From: Xenococcus sp. PCC 7305
Lineage (GTDB): Bacteria; Cyanobacteriota; Cyanobacteriia; Cyanobacteriales; Xenococcaceae
Assembly (NCBI RefSeq): GCF_000332055.1
Contig: NZ_ALVZ01000225.1
Location: 47,173 to 93,818, forward strand
Length of the DNA stretch: 46,646 nucleotides
Direction of reading: 5' to 3'
Positions 14,863 through 23,061 of the stretch are shown one piece after another. Within the stretch, counting starts at the first letter, position 1, and each line of letters opens with the position of its first letter. A model generated the notes under the pieces. It made no database searches and was not told where the DNA came from. It saw nothing but the letters and a program-made list of their open reading frames with translations. The position numbers were made by a program, and so were the translations under genes.

Positions 14863-14886
14863 GGTTTGATAACTCCCTATTTTAGT

Positions 14887-14924
14887 TACTTTCTACTTTC
14901 TACTTCCTACTTCCTACTTCCTAC
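14887..14924. repeat. Heptanucleotide STRR (TACTTYC)n
   Basis: Five to six units mixing TTTCTAC and TTCCTAC. It fills the spacer between the 140- and 121-residue genes and just reaches the latter's stop. Confidence 0.85.
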
Positions 14925-15286
14925 CCGCTCCTTTTGAAAAATATCCACCAATAAGATCGCTTGGCACGCGATCGCCTATAACTCCAGTTCAACCGCTCCT
15001 TTGTTACGCCTCCATCCGAGCTTAACCAATAGGCCGCATTAGCATTGGGCTCATCATTGCGAACTAGGGTTAATCGATAAACCTCGGTATCTAGCTTAAG
15101 ACTTGTATCATAAGCAAGCATTTCATTGGTAACGCTTACCTGTCTCAAGTAAGGGTTGCTATCGTCTAAATTCAATAATTGGCTTGCCGTACCAGCATCT
15201 GCGCCAACCCAAATCGACCAGGGGTTATCCTCAGCCGCATCCCTATCTAAAAGTGTTTGTTGAATTTCTGTTACCGACAAGGTCAC
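14921..15286 (-). CDS. Unknown phage protein (tail block)
   Basis: This 121-residue protein starts at GTG 15286, which overlaps the stop of the upstream gene (GTGA), so the two are translationally coupled. A helical start (SVTEIQQTLLDRDAAEDNPW) is followed by a beta-rich part (YDTSLKLDTEVYRLTLVRN). The C-terminus is short and basic/aromatic (WSYRRSRAKRSYWWIFFKRSG) and is encoded right up to the heptanucleotide repeat, so it may have been altered by repeat expansion. The family is unrecognised. Confidence 0.6.
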   Translation of the reverse strand: MTLSVTEIQQTLLDRDAAEDNPWSIWVGADAGTASQLLNLDDSNPYLRQVSVTNEMLAYDTSLKLDTEVYRLTLVRNDEPNANAAYWLSSDGGVTKERLNWSYRRSRAKRSYWWIFFKRSG

Positions 15287-15828
15287 CGCGATCGCGCATC
15301 CACTAGGGAGCCTCCGACAATATTAAAAATATGAGTGAAGGCAACTCTTGTCCCTCCGTTGTAATTGGTCGTTCCATCGAAGCCGCGAAAGCTACCCTTA
15401 AGATCTTCGATCTCACTAAACACTCCCACTCGAATCGTATAACCTCTTGTGCGATCGCTAGGGCCGTCATAACGGTGATAATCATGCATAATAACCGGAG
15501 GCAAATCGAGAGATCCTTGATCGCTTAAGGTTATTCCTGCTGTATCTAGATTCCCCACAGCCTCCAGGGCTTCCAAGACATCCTTGATGATTGAGCGAGA
15601 GTCACGACTCGTAAATTCTGGCTTGTAATAATCGACCCTCAAATCCGCAACGGCACTGGTCACACCTTCTTTGATCTCTTTTGACTTGGGATTTGGCGCG
15701 TTGTAATCTTCGCGATTAACAGGTAGCACCAAGGTATCACCGTTAAAAAGCGCCCCATTTTCCAAGATATTAAAAGGAGCTTTAAGCCCTGTTGGCAAAG
15801 GGAAAACTATTTTATTGAGCTTGCCCAT
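15283..15828 (-). CDS. Unknown phage structural-type protein
   Basis: This 181-residue protein (MGKLNKIVFPLPTGLKAPFN...) is moderately beta-rich, with FTSRDSRSIIKDVLEALEAV and PPVIMHDYHRYDG. It is the first gene of the minus-strand tail block and overlaps the next gene by 4 bp. The upstream region is shared divergently with the RTX gene and its TGTTC-N10-ACTAAAAT promoter. Position and size would suit a connector or tail-completion protein, but there is no direct motif. Confidence 0.55.
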   Translation of the reverse strand: MGKLNKIVFPLPTGLKAPFNILENGALFNGDTLVLPVNREDYNAPNPKSKEIKEGVTSAVADLRVDYYKPEFTSRDSRSIIKDVLEALEAVGNLDTAGITLSDQGSLDLPPVIMHDYHRYDGPSDRTRGYTIRVGVFSEIEDLKGSFRGFDGTTNYNGGTRVAFTHIFNIVGGSLVDARSR

Positions 15829-15849
15829 TGTTCAGAAAAAGAAACATTA

Positions 15850-15872
15850 TGTTCGACATTAATAACTAAAAT
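15850..15872 (+). promoter_or_regulatory. TGTTC-N10-ACTAAAAT promoter-like motif (RTX gene)
   Basis: TGTTC at 15850-15854 and ACTAAAAT at 15865-15872 have the same spacing as five other copies in the window. It sits 33 bp before the RTX start codon. Treating TAAAAT as a -10 element, transcription would start near 15879. Confidence 0.65.
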
Positions 15873-15905
15873 AATAATAGAACAGACTTACAACAAGAGG
15901 ACAAG

Positions 15906-16613
15906 ATGGCTCAGATATTTGGCACTGCGATCGCAGATTCACTCCCAGGAACATTAGAGGATGACATCATCATTGGTGACGGAGAAGGGGATTTTATCGG
16001 CGGGGATGAAGGTGATGACTTGATACTTGGTGGAGATGGTGAAGACGCCATTTACGGCAACCTAGGAGACGATATTCTTTTGGGAGGGTCTCACGCCGAT
16101 CTTTTAGTAGGGAACGAAGGGGCTGACACCATTGATGGGGGCTCGGGAGCTGATCTTATTTTTGGCAATCAAGGATCTGATTTTCTTTCTGGCGGTGCGG
16201 ACGCTGATGTGATCTCTGGTGGTGCAGGGGCCGACCTAATTCTAGGAGACGAAGGGGATGACATCCTTGCCGGGGATGGCGGTAATGATCATCTAATTGG
16301 AGGCGCGGATCATGACATGCTCTGGGGGGAAGGCGGCGACGACACCCTAAATGGAGGGGCGGGCTCAGATAATTTATTTGGTGGTGCAGGAGCCGATACT
16401 TTTGTCTTAGAAGCTGGTAACGGAGAAGATGCGATCGCTGGGTATTTTGACGGCACTGATATTTTCTCTCTAGGAGGGGGATTAACCTATGAAGAGCTCG
16501 CCATAGGAGGCGGCCCCGCAGCCGCAACTATTTCGGTCGCAGCGACGGGTGAGGTTTTGGTATCTGTCCTAGGCGTAGATTCAAGCTTTATCGGAGCTGA
16601 AGACTTCGCCTAA
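15906..16613 (+). CDS. RTX (haemolysin-type) calcium-binding repeat protein
   Basis: This 235-residue, very acidic protein consists largely of GGxGxDxLx nonapeptide repeats from about residue 20 to 165 ([38 protein letters not shown]). Such repeats fold into Ca2+-binding beta rolls. A unique ~65-residue C-terminal region starts at [19 protein letters not shown] proteins are normally secreted by type I systems or form surface layers; here no transporter is adjacent. AAGAGGAC before ATG 15906 is a good ribosome binding site, and a phage-type promoter motif precedes it. In a phage it could be a virion decoration, a receptor-binding part or a lysogenic cargo gene. Confidence 0.9.
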   Translation: MAQIFGTAIADSLPGTLEDDIIIGDGEGDFIGGDEGDDLILGGDGEDAIYGNLGDDILLGGSHADLLVGNEGADTIDGGSGADLIFGNQGSDFLSGGADADVISGGAGADLILGDEGDDILAGDGGNDHLIGGADHDMLWGEGGDDTLNGGAGSDNLFGGAGADTFVLEAGNGEDAIAGYFDGTDIFSLGGGLTYEELAIGGGPAAATISVAATGEVLVSVLGVDSSFIGAEDFA

Positions 16614-16897
16614 GTGCTATCGAAAAAAGATCGCATCTTGGGGAAAAGTCGGATTAGTTGTTTCTTCAGCAAAAGTTTCTGCAATTCTTTCTTTTTCGGT
16701 ACGCGATCTCGAAGAGATCCGCTTCGCGGGCCGGGAATCTTGATCTCAGTCATAGCTCTGATTTTTGCTAGCATTGTTGCGGCGGCGACAGACCTACACT
16801 TTGTCCATTTACCAAACAAGGAGGCGGACTTCAGTGATTGTCTTACGGGCTATCGTCGCCCTCTCTACTTTAACAGTTTTTCCCAAACAGAACTCAA
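16614..16897 (+). other. 284-bp region without a convincing gene
   Basis: A 105-codon frame starting with GTG 16614 crosses this region, but its first third is low-complexity (Ser, Phe, Arg), it runs through an interspersed repeat, and it overlaps the sigma factor gene. It does contain a hydrophobic run (ILISVIALIFASIVAAA), so a small membrane protein cannot be excluded. It may instead be the leader and promoter region of the sigma gene. Confidence 0.4.
16701..16735. repeat. Interspersed GAGATCCGCTTCGC palindrome
   Basis: GATCTC-GAA-GAGATC forms a hairpin followed by CGCTTCGCGGGCC. It is the inverse of the unit at 13874-13903. This class of short palindrome is common in cyanobacterial chromosomes. 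Confidence 0.6.
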
Positions 16898-17425
16898 GTG
16901 TTGCCAGATGCAAGCTCCCAGGAAAAGCTAGTCTTAGAAAACCAAAATCTAGCCTACGCGATCGCCAATAAGCTCACCCAAAGTTCCCCCGCAGAGTTTG
17001 ATGATTTGGCTCAAGTGGGGCTAATTGGATTGATCAAGGCCGCCAGAAATTTTGATGCTGAGAAGGGGCGCTTTAGAGCTTACGCTGGGGCAAAAATCAG
17101 AGGCGAAATATTGCATTATCTTCGGGACAAGCATTATATAGTTCGCTTTCCACGAAGGATTAAACCTGAACCTATCACCTCTCTAGATGTACCTGTCGGC
17201 GACGGAAATATTTTTTTGGTCGATACCTTACGCGATCGCCATGAAGACTCAAAATACTTAGACCTCTACCTTGCGATCGCAAAACTTGAACCCAGAGAAA
17301 GAGAAGTCATTGAGCTGCAATTTTTAAAGGGGATGGCTCTACCTGCGATCGCACGAGCCAAAGGATTCACTGCTTGGAGGAAAAGCAAATCTGGCTTACA
17401 GAACCTGAGACAATTCCTAAGCTAG
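16898..17425 (+). CDS. Phage-encoded sigma-70 family factor
   Basis: This 175-residue protein has region 2 (LVLENQNLAYAIANKL; DLAQVGLIGLIKAARNFD; RFRAYAGAKIRGEILHYLRD, about residues 11-77) and region 4 (KLEPREREVIELQFLKGMAL, about 128-150, with an HTH to residue 172). Regions 1 and 3 are absent or minimal, as in group 3/4 factors. The start is GTG 16898 or TTG 16901; an ATG at 16908 is out of frame. It should redirect host RNA polymerase. It lies immediately upstream of a gene with a TGTTC-N10-ACTAAAAT motif, whose 12-bp spacing between possible -35 and -10 hexamers is too short for a normal sigma70 promoter. Linking the two is inference. Confidence 0.88.
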   Translation: MLPDASSQEKLVLENQNLAYAIANKLTQSSPAEFDDLAQVGLIGLIKAARNFDAEKGRFRAYAGAKIRGEILHYLRDKHYIVRFPRRIKPEPITSLDVPVGDGNIFLVDTLRDRHEDSKYLDLYLAIAKLEPREREVIELQFLKGMALPAIARAKGFTAWRKSKSGLQNLRQFLS

Positions 17426-17433
17426 AAACAATT

Positions 17434-17456
17434 TGTTTAGTTCAATAAACTAAAAT
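17434..17456 (+). promoter_or_regulatory. TGTTT-N10-ACTAAAAT promoter-like motif (tail gene)
   Basis: TGTTT at 17434-17438 and ACTAAAAT at 17449-17456, with the same 10-nt spacing as the other copies. It begins 9 bp after the sigma factor stop codon and ends 29 bp before the ATG of the 302-residue tail gene. Confidence 0.62.
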
Positions 17457-17485
17457 AGTTGAGATCGCATTTTCTCTTTATCTCA

Positions 17486-18394
17486 ATGAGCTTAAATACC
17501 TTAGCCGCCCTCCAAAAAATACCTAACCTAACTGTCCTACGCGCCCTTGGCGATGCAACTGCGCTAATCAATGCAGGAATTTCCAACCCTTCAGATGATC
17601 AAAAAGCTAGGATTGATGGCATGCGTCGCTTGGTAACTGCGATCGCAGAAAACGATATCACTCCCGTTCCCACTAATCACGAATTTGACCTAAGGAATAT
17701 CGAGTATGTCTGGCGGCAAACTTCAACCTTAGCCGCTCTTGAGCCTGGGATTGTCGCTCCCCTTGATGACGTTGGTCGCTATTTCATGATCAACAATCCT
17801 GTTACCTATCAAGCAACGGCTCCCGCCGAAGCTCCCACAATTCCCAGTCTGCTCTACATTGCCGAGCTGACCTCTCCAACTCGCTTTGTTAAATGGCGAT
17901 CGCCTGACAAATTACCTGATACTCCTGTTGTGGGAGACTGGATTCCTGACTATGATCCGATTGAGGTTGATATCGCAGATCCTGGGCTGCCTACTTTTAA
18001 TGCTGATTTTGTCGGGCAAAAGGTAAAGAATATCAATGCCACCTCTCAAACTGGCGTTGTGTTCGAGGCGGTTGACACAACGGGAACTTGGAAAGCTTCT
18101 TTGGTTGATAACGGCGGCTTTGTTTTTGGAGCTAATATTACAGGGAATCTAACCATTGACGGGGCGATCGGAGGCAAACAGAGGAATTTAACAGCAAGCT
18201 CTGTTGTTACTCTTCCCGATGATTTACCTAATATAAGATTTCAACTTGCCGTGTTTGATGCGATCGCGGGAAGTGCCATTACTTTGGAATTAGCTGCTGC
18301 CACTACCATTAATGGCTCTGCTGGGTCAATTTCAGGGTTGGCGAACAATATTTACACGGTTTGGAATAATGGGAACGCTTGGTACGCAGATTGA
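17486..18394 (+). CDS. Phage tail/baseplate-type structural protein
   Basis: The start is set at ATG 17486 (MSLNTLAALQKIPNLTVLRAL); an upstream TTG at 17459 lies within the promoter zone. The 302-residue protein has a helical N-terminus, a proline-rich linker near residue 115 (ATAPAEAPTIPSLLYIAEL) and a beta-rich C-terminal region rich in Gly, Thr and Val (about 190-302). This suits a tail-fibre or receptor-binding accessory protein. It is followed by promoter, leader and Rha-type gene, the same order seen with the tail genes at 37129 and 44228. No family motif is certain. Confidence 0.55.
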   Translation: MSLNTLAALQKIPNLTVLRALGDATALINAGISNPSDDQKARIDGMRRLVTAIAENDITPVPTNHEFDLRNIEYVWRQTSTLAALEPGIVAPLDDVGRYFMINNPVTYQATAPAEAPTIPSLLYIAELTSPTRFVKWRSPDKLPDTPVVGDWIPDYDPIEVDIADPGLPTFNADFVGQKVKNINATSQTGVVFEAVDTTGTWKASLVDNGGFVFGANITGNLTIDGAIGGKQRNLTASSVVTLPDDLPNIRFQLAVFDAIAGSAITLELAAATTINGSAGSISGLANNIYTVWNNGNAWYAD

Positions 18395-18411
18395 TCAAGA
18401 TCAAAACAATT

Positions 18412-18434
18412 TGTTCAGAGATATGTACTAAAAT
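18412..18434 (+). promoter_or_regulatory. TGTTC-N10-ACTAAAAT promoter-like motif (Rha gene)
   Basis: TGTTC at 18412-18416 and ACTAAAAT at 18427-18434. All 23 bases, plus the following ATTGGAAGG, are identical to the copy at 36960-36938 on the other strand. Confidence 0.7.
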
Positions 18435-18442
18435 ATTGGAAG

Positions 18443-18479
18443 GCGCAAAGCCTCGGAGTTAGCGAGGCAATATCAGCGC
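18443..18479 (+). promoter_or_regulatory. Antirepressor 5' leader hairpin, copy B
   Basis: GCGC (18443), AAA, GCCTCG (18450-18455), loop GAGTTAG, CGAGGC (18463-18468), AATATCA, GCGC (18476-18479), then AGTCCACATA. Stem sequences match copies A, C and D while the loop differs. It begins 9 nt after the ACTAAAAT box, so it would lie at or near the 5' end of the transcript. Confidence 0.78.
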
Positions 18480-18506
18480 AGTCCACATATTCAGAGTATG
18501 CAGACC

Positions 18507-19298
18507 ATGAATGATCTTATCAAAATTGAAGAAAGAGCAGACGGGGTTTTAGTAGTAGACTCAAGGTTGATCGCTGAAGATCTTAATGTTCAGCACAAAA
18601 ACTTACTTGCTACGATCAGGAAAAAGATTGATCGGCTAGAGTCCCATTCACCAGTCGCGTTTCAAACGCGCGTGGTCAAAAAACCGCAGGGAGGCACTTA
18701 CCAAGAAATTTACTGTCTTCTTGACGAAAGACAATCTTTAAAGCTGATGACTTATTCGAGAAACACAGAACAAGTTTTAAACTGCAAAGATAAACTAGTC
18801 GATTCTTTTTTAGCGGCAAAAAAAGTAATAAAAGAAGTCATCCCTCAGCAAAGCGATCGCATCAAGCAATTAGAGCTTGAGCTAGAACTCAGGAAAGCTG
18901 AAGCCGAGGCGGCAAAAGCTCAGACAATCTTGATTGAGAAACGAGAAAACGTTGTTAATTTTTGTCCCGAACCTGTCCAACAGAAAATCTTGGGCTTTCA
19001 AGTGGTGGAGAAAGTTGAATATCGAGATCGAACCTTTGTCGAGGAAGACTTGATTAATGATGGCTCGACAGTAACTAAGGCTTTCTTGTGCGACAGATAC
19101 GGGTTCAAGACCAGAAACGGAGCGCCCAGCTACTCAGCTTTAAACAAATTCTTGACCCAAATTGGAGCCGATAATCATGGGCATTTGTGGGACAGTACTA
19201 TGACGGTGCGAACCAACAAGCAATTTAAGCGCGAGCATCTAGGGCTGTTGGACGATGCCTTTCAAAAATGTTCTAGACAGATGTTCCTTGGGGAGTAG
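18507..19298 (+). CDS. Rha-family phage regulatory protein with shared C-terminal domain
   Basis: ATG 18507 (MNDLIK) is chosen over ATG 18498 because it aligns with the start of the paralogue at 36866 (MQDLIK), including the DNA before it (GCAGAC). The N-terminal ~100 residues match the Rha pattern (VVDSRLIAEDLNVQHKNLL; YCLLDERQSLKLMTYSRNTE). A coiled coil follows (about 105-145). The last ~105 residues (NDGSTVTKAFLCDRYGF; WDSTMTVRTNKQFKRE; RQMFLGE) match the C-terminus of the DinD/BRO-type protein at 36048, so the same C-terminal module is joined to a different N-terminal one. Rha proteins interfere with lysogenic or lytic control. There is no clear Shine-Dalgarno; the structured leader may control translation. 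Confidence 0.85.
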   Translation: MNDLIKIEERADGVLVVDSRLIAEDLNVQHKNLLATIRKKIDRLESHSPVAFQTRVVKKPQGGTYQEIYCLLDERQSLKLMTYSRNTEQVLNCKDKLVDSFLAAKKVIKEVIPQQSDRIKQLELELELRKAEAEAAKAQTILIEKRENVVNFCPEPVQQKILGFQVVEKVEYRDRTFVEEDLINDGSTVTKAFLCDRYGFKTRNGAPSYSALNKFLTQIGADNHGHLWDSTMTVRTNKQFKREHLGLLDDAFQKCSRQMFLGE

Positions 19299-19310
19299 CA
19301 GCAAAAAAAG

Positions 19311-19709
19311 ATGATACAAATTATTTTTCATCTCGTAGGTGACTATGTTTTTCAGTCTGACTGGATGGCGCAAAATAAGACGAAAAGCTCTGCGATCGCG
19401 ATGCTTCACGCGATCTCATATTCATTGTTATTTTGCTTTTTGGTTAACTGGATTGGCTTGCTACAGATAATATTTACCCACTACCTCATTGATAGATTTC
19501 GGCTGGCTCGCTATGTGGTTTTTACTAAAAACTTTTTAGCTCCGCGCTCCAAGTGGGTTAACTGGGATGAATCGAGCCAATACGGCTATAGCAAAAAAGT
19601 CCCTGATTACATTGCTTTTTGGTTATTGATAATTACTGATAATACTTTGCACTTAGCCTGTAATTACTTTGCGATTTATTATTTTGGCGGCAATTTAGCA
19701 GGGAACTGA
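19311..19709 (+). CDS. DUF3307-type membrane protein
   Basis: This 132-residue protein opens with FHLVGDYVFQSDWMAQNKTK and LHAISYSLLFCF, the HxxGDYxxQSDWMAxNK pattern of DUF3307 proteins. It has several hydrophobic segments (SYSLLFCFLVNWIGLLQIIF; DYIAFWLLIITDNTLHLACN). The family is common in phages and prophages and its role is unknown. It starts 12 bp after the Rha-type gene and is probably co-transcribed with it. Confidence 0.8.
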   Translation: MIQIIFHLVGDYVFQSDWMAQNKTKSSAIAMLHAISYSLLFCFLVNWIGLLQIIFTHYLIDRFRLARYVVFTKNFLAPRSKWVNWDESSQYGYSKKVPDYIAFWLLIITDNTLHLACNYFAIYYFGGNLAGN

Positions 19710-19729
19710 AAAAATCACGAGATCGCATT

Positions 19730-20428
19730 ATGAAATTTTTCTTAGATACAGAATTTATTGAAGACGGGAAAACCATTGATTTAGTATCAATAGGTCTCGT
19801 TTGCGAAGATGGGAGCAGCTACTATGCAATATCAACTGATTTTGATCCGTCCAAAGCTGATCCATGGGTGGTCGAAAATGTGCTTAAAAAACTGCCTCCT
19901 ATCTATTGGGATGAGAGCGACAACCCAGAAAATCTGATAACCCAAAACTGGGAGCCCTATCGAGTAAACAAAGGAGATCCGAACCTTACTGAAGAAGAGA
20001 AGAAAGACATTTTAGCTTGGCGATCGCGGGAACAAATAGCATTTGAAGTGGTGGGAGGGATCAAAGGAAGATGCGTTAATAAATCTGGATGGAGCGTCGA
20101 GGAGACTGTGGATATCTTCCACGACAAAGATCGGCTCTGGAAGCTAGAGCTTGATAAAGAGCCCGAAATATGGGCTTACTATGCAGACTACGACTGGGTT
20201 GTTTTGTGCCAACTGTTTGGGACAATGATGGATTTGCCCAAAGGTTTCCCCATGTATTGTCGCGACATCAAACAGGAATGCGATCGCCTGGGCAATCCTG
20301 AATTACCAGCGCAAGGAGAAGATGAACATTCTGCGATCGCGGATGCCTTCTGGAATAAGAAAGCTTGGGAATTCTTAAGAGATTTCGAGGCAGCCCAAGG
20401 AATTCAAGAAAGCCTCAATTTAATTTAG
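19730..20428 (+). CDS. 3'-5' exoribonuclease-like protein (Rv2179c-like, DEDD fold)
   Basis: This 232-residue protein begins KFFLDTEFIEDGKTIDLVSI, in which D6 and E8 match the first motif of the DEDD exonuclease superfamily. YYADYDWVVLCQLFG supplies the second acidic motif, and DEHSAIADAFWNKKAW near the C-terminus gives the HxxxxD motif. These are features of the Rv2179c-like 3'-5' exoribonuclease family, often found in phages. It would degrade RNA 3' ends in the cytoplasm. It lies between DUF3307 and a small unknown gene on the same strand. Confidence 0.82.
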   Translation: MKFFLDTEFIEDGKTIDLVSIGLVCEDGSSYYAISTDFDPSKADPWVVENVLKKLPPIYWDESDNPENLITQNWEPYRVNKGDPNLTEEEKKDILAWRSREQIAFEVVGGIKGRCVNKSGWSVEETVDIFHDKDRLWKLELDKEPEIWAYYADYDWVVLCQLFGTMMDLPKGFPMYCRDIKQECDRLGNPELPAQGEDEHSAIADAFWNKKAWEFLRDFEAAQGIQESLNLI

Positions 20429-20464
20429 TTTAGCGATCGCAAAAAAAATAATAACCTAAAATCA

Positions 20465-20893
20465 ATGTCAATAGAAAAGTTTAAAGAGCTATGCAAAGCA
20501 ATAAACATTAACTATAAAGCTAACTTGCTTGAGTCTCCCGATGACTGGGTAGGACAAGAAATAGAGGGAATTGCGATCGCGGACAAAGACAACGAGTTTC
20601 TTGTTGTTAAGTTCAAGAGTGGCAAATGGGGGTTTCTTGGCACAGAAAGTTCTGAGTCATCTGAAGATTCTTGGTTTATTGATGAATTTTTATGGTTTGC
20701 TGGCAAGATGAATTGGAGTGCTTCGGAAGAGTCTCTAGCAAGAGCGATCGCAAAACTTGAAAAGAACGATGAATTTTTTGAGCTTCAAAAACTTGCAAAG
20801 ATTGAAATTGATAAAGCGAATGAAGACTTGGACAAAAAGATAAGGCGAGAAACCTACCTAGAACTCAAAAAAGAATTTGAACCCAAGGAATGA
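20465..20893 (+). CDS. Unknown acidic phage protein
   Basis: This 142-residue acidic protein has a short beta-rich centre (GIAIADKDNEFLVVKFKSGK) and a helical C-terminus (FELQKLAKIEIDKANEDLDK). CCTAAAAT lies a few bases upstream and may act as a -10 element. Its stop overlaps the start of the 709-residue gene (ATGA), so the two are translationally coupled. The family is not recognised. Confidence 0.6.
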   Translation: MSIEKFKELCKAININYKANLLESPDDWVGQEIEGIAIADKDNEFLVVKFKSGKWGFLGTESSESSEDSWFIDEFLWFAGKMNWSASEESLARAIAKLEKNDEFFELQKLAKIEIDKANEDLDKKIRRETYLELKKEFEPKE

Positions 20894-23019
20894 TAGGTAA
20901 AGCTCTCTCCTATGGCAATAGAAGCGATCGCATAACCGTCCAACTAAGTGACGGAACAACTGTTAATGCGATCGCAGCCAACTGCGTCAACTCCTCTCAA
21001 GTAACTATTGTCAAAGAAGGGGAGCAATATTACGCTTGGGGTTCAACCCCGCCCGTTACAGTCCTCAGCAAAAGAGAAGCTTCCGTTAGAAGGCCAGAGG
21101 ATGATATCGAACCAGAAGAAATTATCTTGCCCTTCCAGGTTTTATTTACCACTCCCGTTCAACTTGGAGGCGATCGCAATCAAATAACCCTAGCCAATTT
21201 TGATCCAGTTACCATTGGCGGGATAAACAACCTCGGAGAGCAGCAATATTTGGCCGTATGGCTACAGGAGCAGATTGTTCAGGACAATAATGGCTCTCAA
21301 TCTTTTCTGGGCTTTCCTGGGGTTTTTAATGCGATCGCTCCGACCTGGATTGGCAATGGCATCTTAAGCGCGATCGCCTATCCTCAGTTTCCCGAAGAGA
21401 ATTTAACAGAAGAGATTACGGATGACGAGTTACCCGAAGCTGTTCAGCCACCCCTCTACCCGAGCTTTGTTCCCTATCCCCTAGTAGAGGATATTGTGGG
21501 GACTACCACTTACACTCAATCTGATACAGGCTATAACTACAGCCAAGTTGAGACATATGACTTTAATTACGTAGTTTCAGGAGATGCGGGCTTGACACCA
21601 AACCCAGCTCAACCCCAAGCTTTTTGCACCCCCGGGAATAATGGCGCTGTCGATATTCTGTTTTTCTTTCGAGATACTCGGTTTAACTATCTGGCGACAA
21701 CCACCGAAACCCTAACGGGAACAGTTGATGTTCATTTCAACAATCAAGTCTTCAGTGGCGATCGCACGGAAACTTATGAATCAACCTTTAGCTACATCCA
21801 AGTTGATGCTCAATTTAGAACGCGATCGCCCTTTATCTGTGCAGGGATTCTTTTCTCTTGGGTTCCTACGGCTAATCGGACTGGAACCTGGGAAGGGCAG
21901 ACCGAAACAACCGAGTCTAGCTATACTCGCACCATTACCGAAGAGGAATGGAGTAAGCCCCTAAGTTTATCCTTCACTAGGCCGCAACGGCATTTAAGGA
22001 CAGAGACAGGAACTCAAGATAGCGTTTACGATGTTCCCTCCAAAACTTGGGATGTCCCCGCAGGAACCTCGACCGAGCAATACGAGGCTGAGGGGACGGA
22101 TACCGAAAATATCACTAGGATTATCAGCGAAGATAGGCTCACTCCAACAACTAAATTAATTTCTGGAGATGGTAACTTTGTACTGTTTACAGAGAAATCT
22201 ATTAGCTTAGAATCTGACTTCACTAGCGATCGCATACGAAATATCTCTAAATTCCACGACCTTAACGTAACCGTTGAAAATAGTGTAACCAGCCATGTCG
22301 AAAGAACCATTGTCACTCAAGCAGCCAGCGACTCCTTTTACCTTGCTAGCGCAGATATCCTTAGTCCTATTTCTACTGGTACTAGCTGGCTATTTAGCAT
22401 TGTTACCGATCAAGCTCTCGACGTTGGAACCTTTACCTTGCAGAACGATAACGGAGATCCTGTTTTAAAATCCAACTTAAACGCGATCGCGGAATATACC
22501 AAGGTTGAAGATAAAGTGGCCGAAGAAATCACCTATAGCGATGTGATCAACAGCCAAATTGCTTTTTGGAATACTATAGAGTCATCGTTGGTTTACCTTG
22601 TAGTTGATTCAGTGCGATATCGGGGCGTAATCCTTGGCCTAAACTTCTCTGATGATTTTGACCCCGACTTTACTATTCAAGTTATTCGCTCCATAAGTAG
22701 CGTAGCTATACAAATTCTCTCGGCAGAAACTTACCCCCAAGGATTAGCCGAGCCTGGAGAGATACTCATCTATCCCGTAGAGAATTGCTCCGTCTTGCTG
22801 CGCGATCGCATTCTATCTGAAACGAATAAAGTCCATGCCAATCTTGTCGGGAATTTACTTTATTTCTCTAAGTCGATCATTGAAGATTTAAGTTTATCTG
22901 AACAAGTAGCCGAGGTTTACGCGATCGGGGAAACGGTTACCCAAGAAGCTCCTGAAGCGGGAGCCTTTGTTCCAATCAGTGGCGGTAATGCGATCGCAAC
23001 CAGCTATTATCCAGCATAA
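20890..23019 (+). CDS. Large beta-rich phage structural protein
   Basis: This 709-residue protein is rich in Thr, Ser, Asn and Gly. It has a small N-terminal beta domain (ITVQLSDGTTVNAIAANCVN) that resembles an OB-like fold, then long beta-rich repetitive stretches. It resembles minor tail or fibre proteins of long-tailed cyanophages in composition but no family was identified. It is translationally coupled to the upstream gene. Interest lies in its size and in its place on the plus-strand block with the RTX and Rha-type genes rather than with the other large tail genes. Confidence 0.6.
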   Translation: MIGKALSYGNRSDRITVQLSDGTTVNAIAANCVNSSQVTIVKEGEQYYAWGSTPPVTVLSKREASVRRPEDDIEPEEIILPFQVLFTTPVQLGGDRNQITLANFDPVTIGGINNLGEQQYLAVWLQEQIVQDNNGSQSFLGFPGVFNAIAPTWIGNGILSAIAYPQFPEENLTEEITDDELPEAVQPPLYPSFVPYPLVEDIVGTTTYTQSDTGYNYSQVETYDFNYVVSGDAGLTPNPAQPQAFCTPGNNGAVDILFFFRDTRFNYLATTTETLTGTVDVHFNNQVFSGDRTETYESTFSYIQVDAQFRTRSPFICAGILFSWVPTANRTGTWEGQTETTESSYTRTITEEEWSKPLSLSFTRPQRHLRTETGTQDSVYDVPSKTWDVPAGTSTEQYEAEGTDTENITRIISEDRLTPTTKLISGDGNFVLFTEKSISLESDFTSDRIRNISKFHDLNVTVENSVTSHVERTIVTQAASDSFYLASADILSPISTGTSWLFSIVTDQALDVGTFTLQNDNGDPVLKSNLNAIAEYTKVEDKVAEEITYSDVINSQIAFWNTIESSLVYLVVDSVRYRGVILGLNFSDDFDPDFTIQVIRSISSVAIQILSAETYPQGLAEPGEILIYPVENCSVLLRDRILSETNKVHANLVGNLLYFSKSIIEDLSLSEQVAEVYAIGETVTQEAPEAGAFVPISGGNAIATSYYPA

Positions 23020-23061
23020 TTTACTATTGACAAAGCATCTAAGAAACAGGGAGAAAAGAAG

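Noticed and set aside
16614-16931. A 105-codon plus-strand gene before the sigma factor
   Set aside because: It starts with GTG without a ribosome binding site, runs through an interspersed palindrome and overlaps the sigma gene. It is kept only as an unassigned region.
18498-18506. Upstream ATG as start of the Rha-type gene
   Set aside because: The DNA before the paralogue at 36866 aligns GCAGAC directly before its ATG, and MNDLIK aligns with MQDLIK, so the second ATG (18507) is the homologous start.
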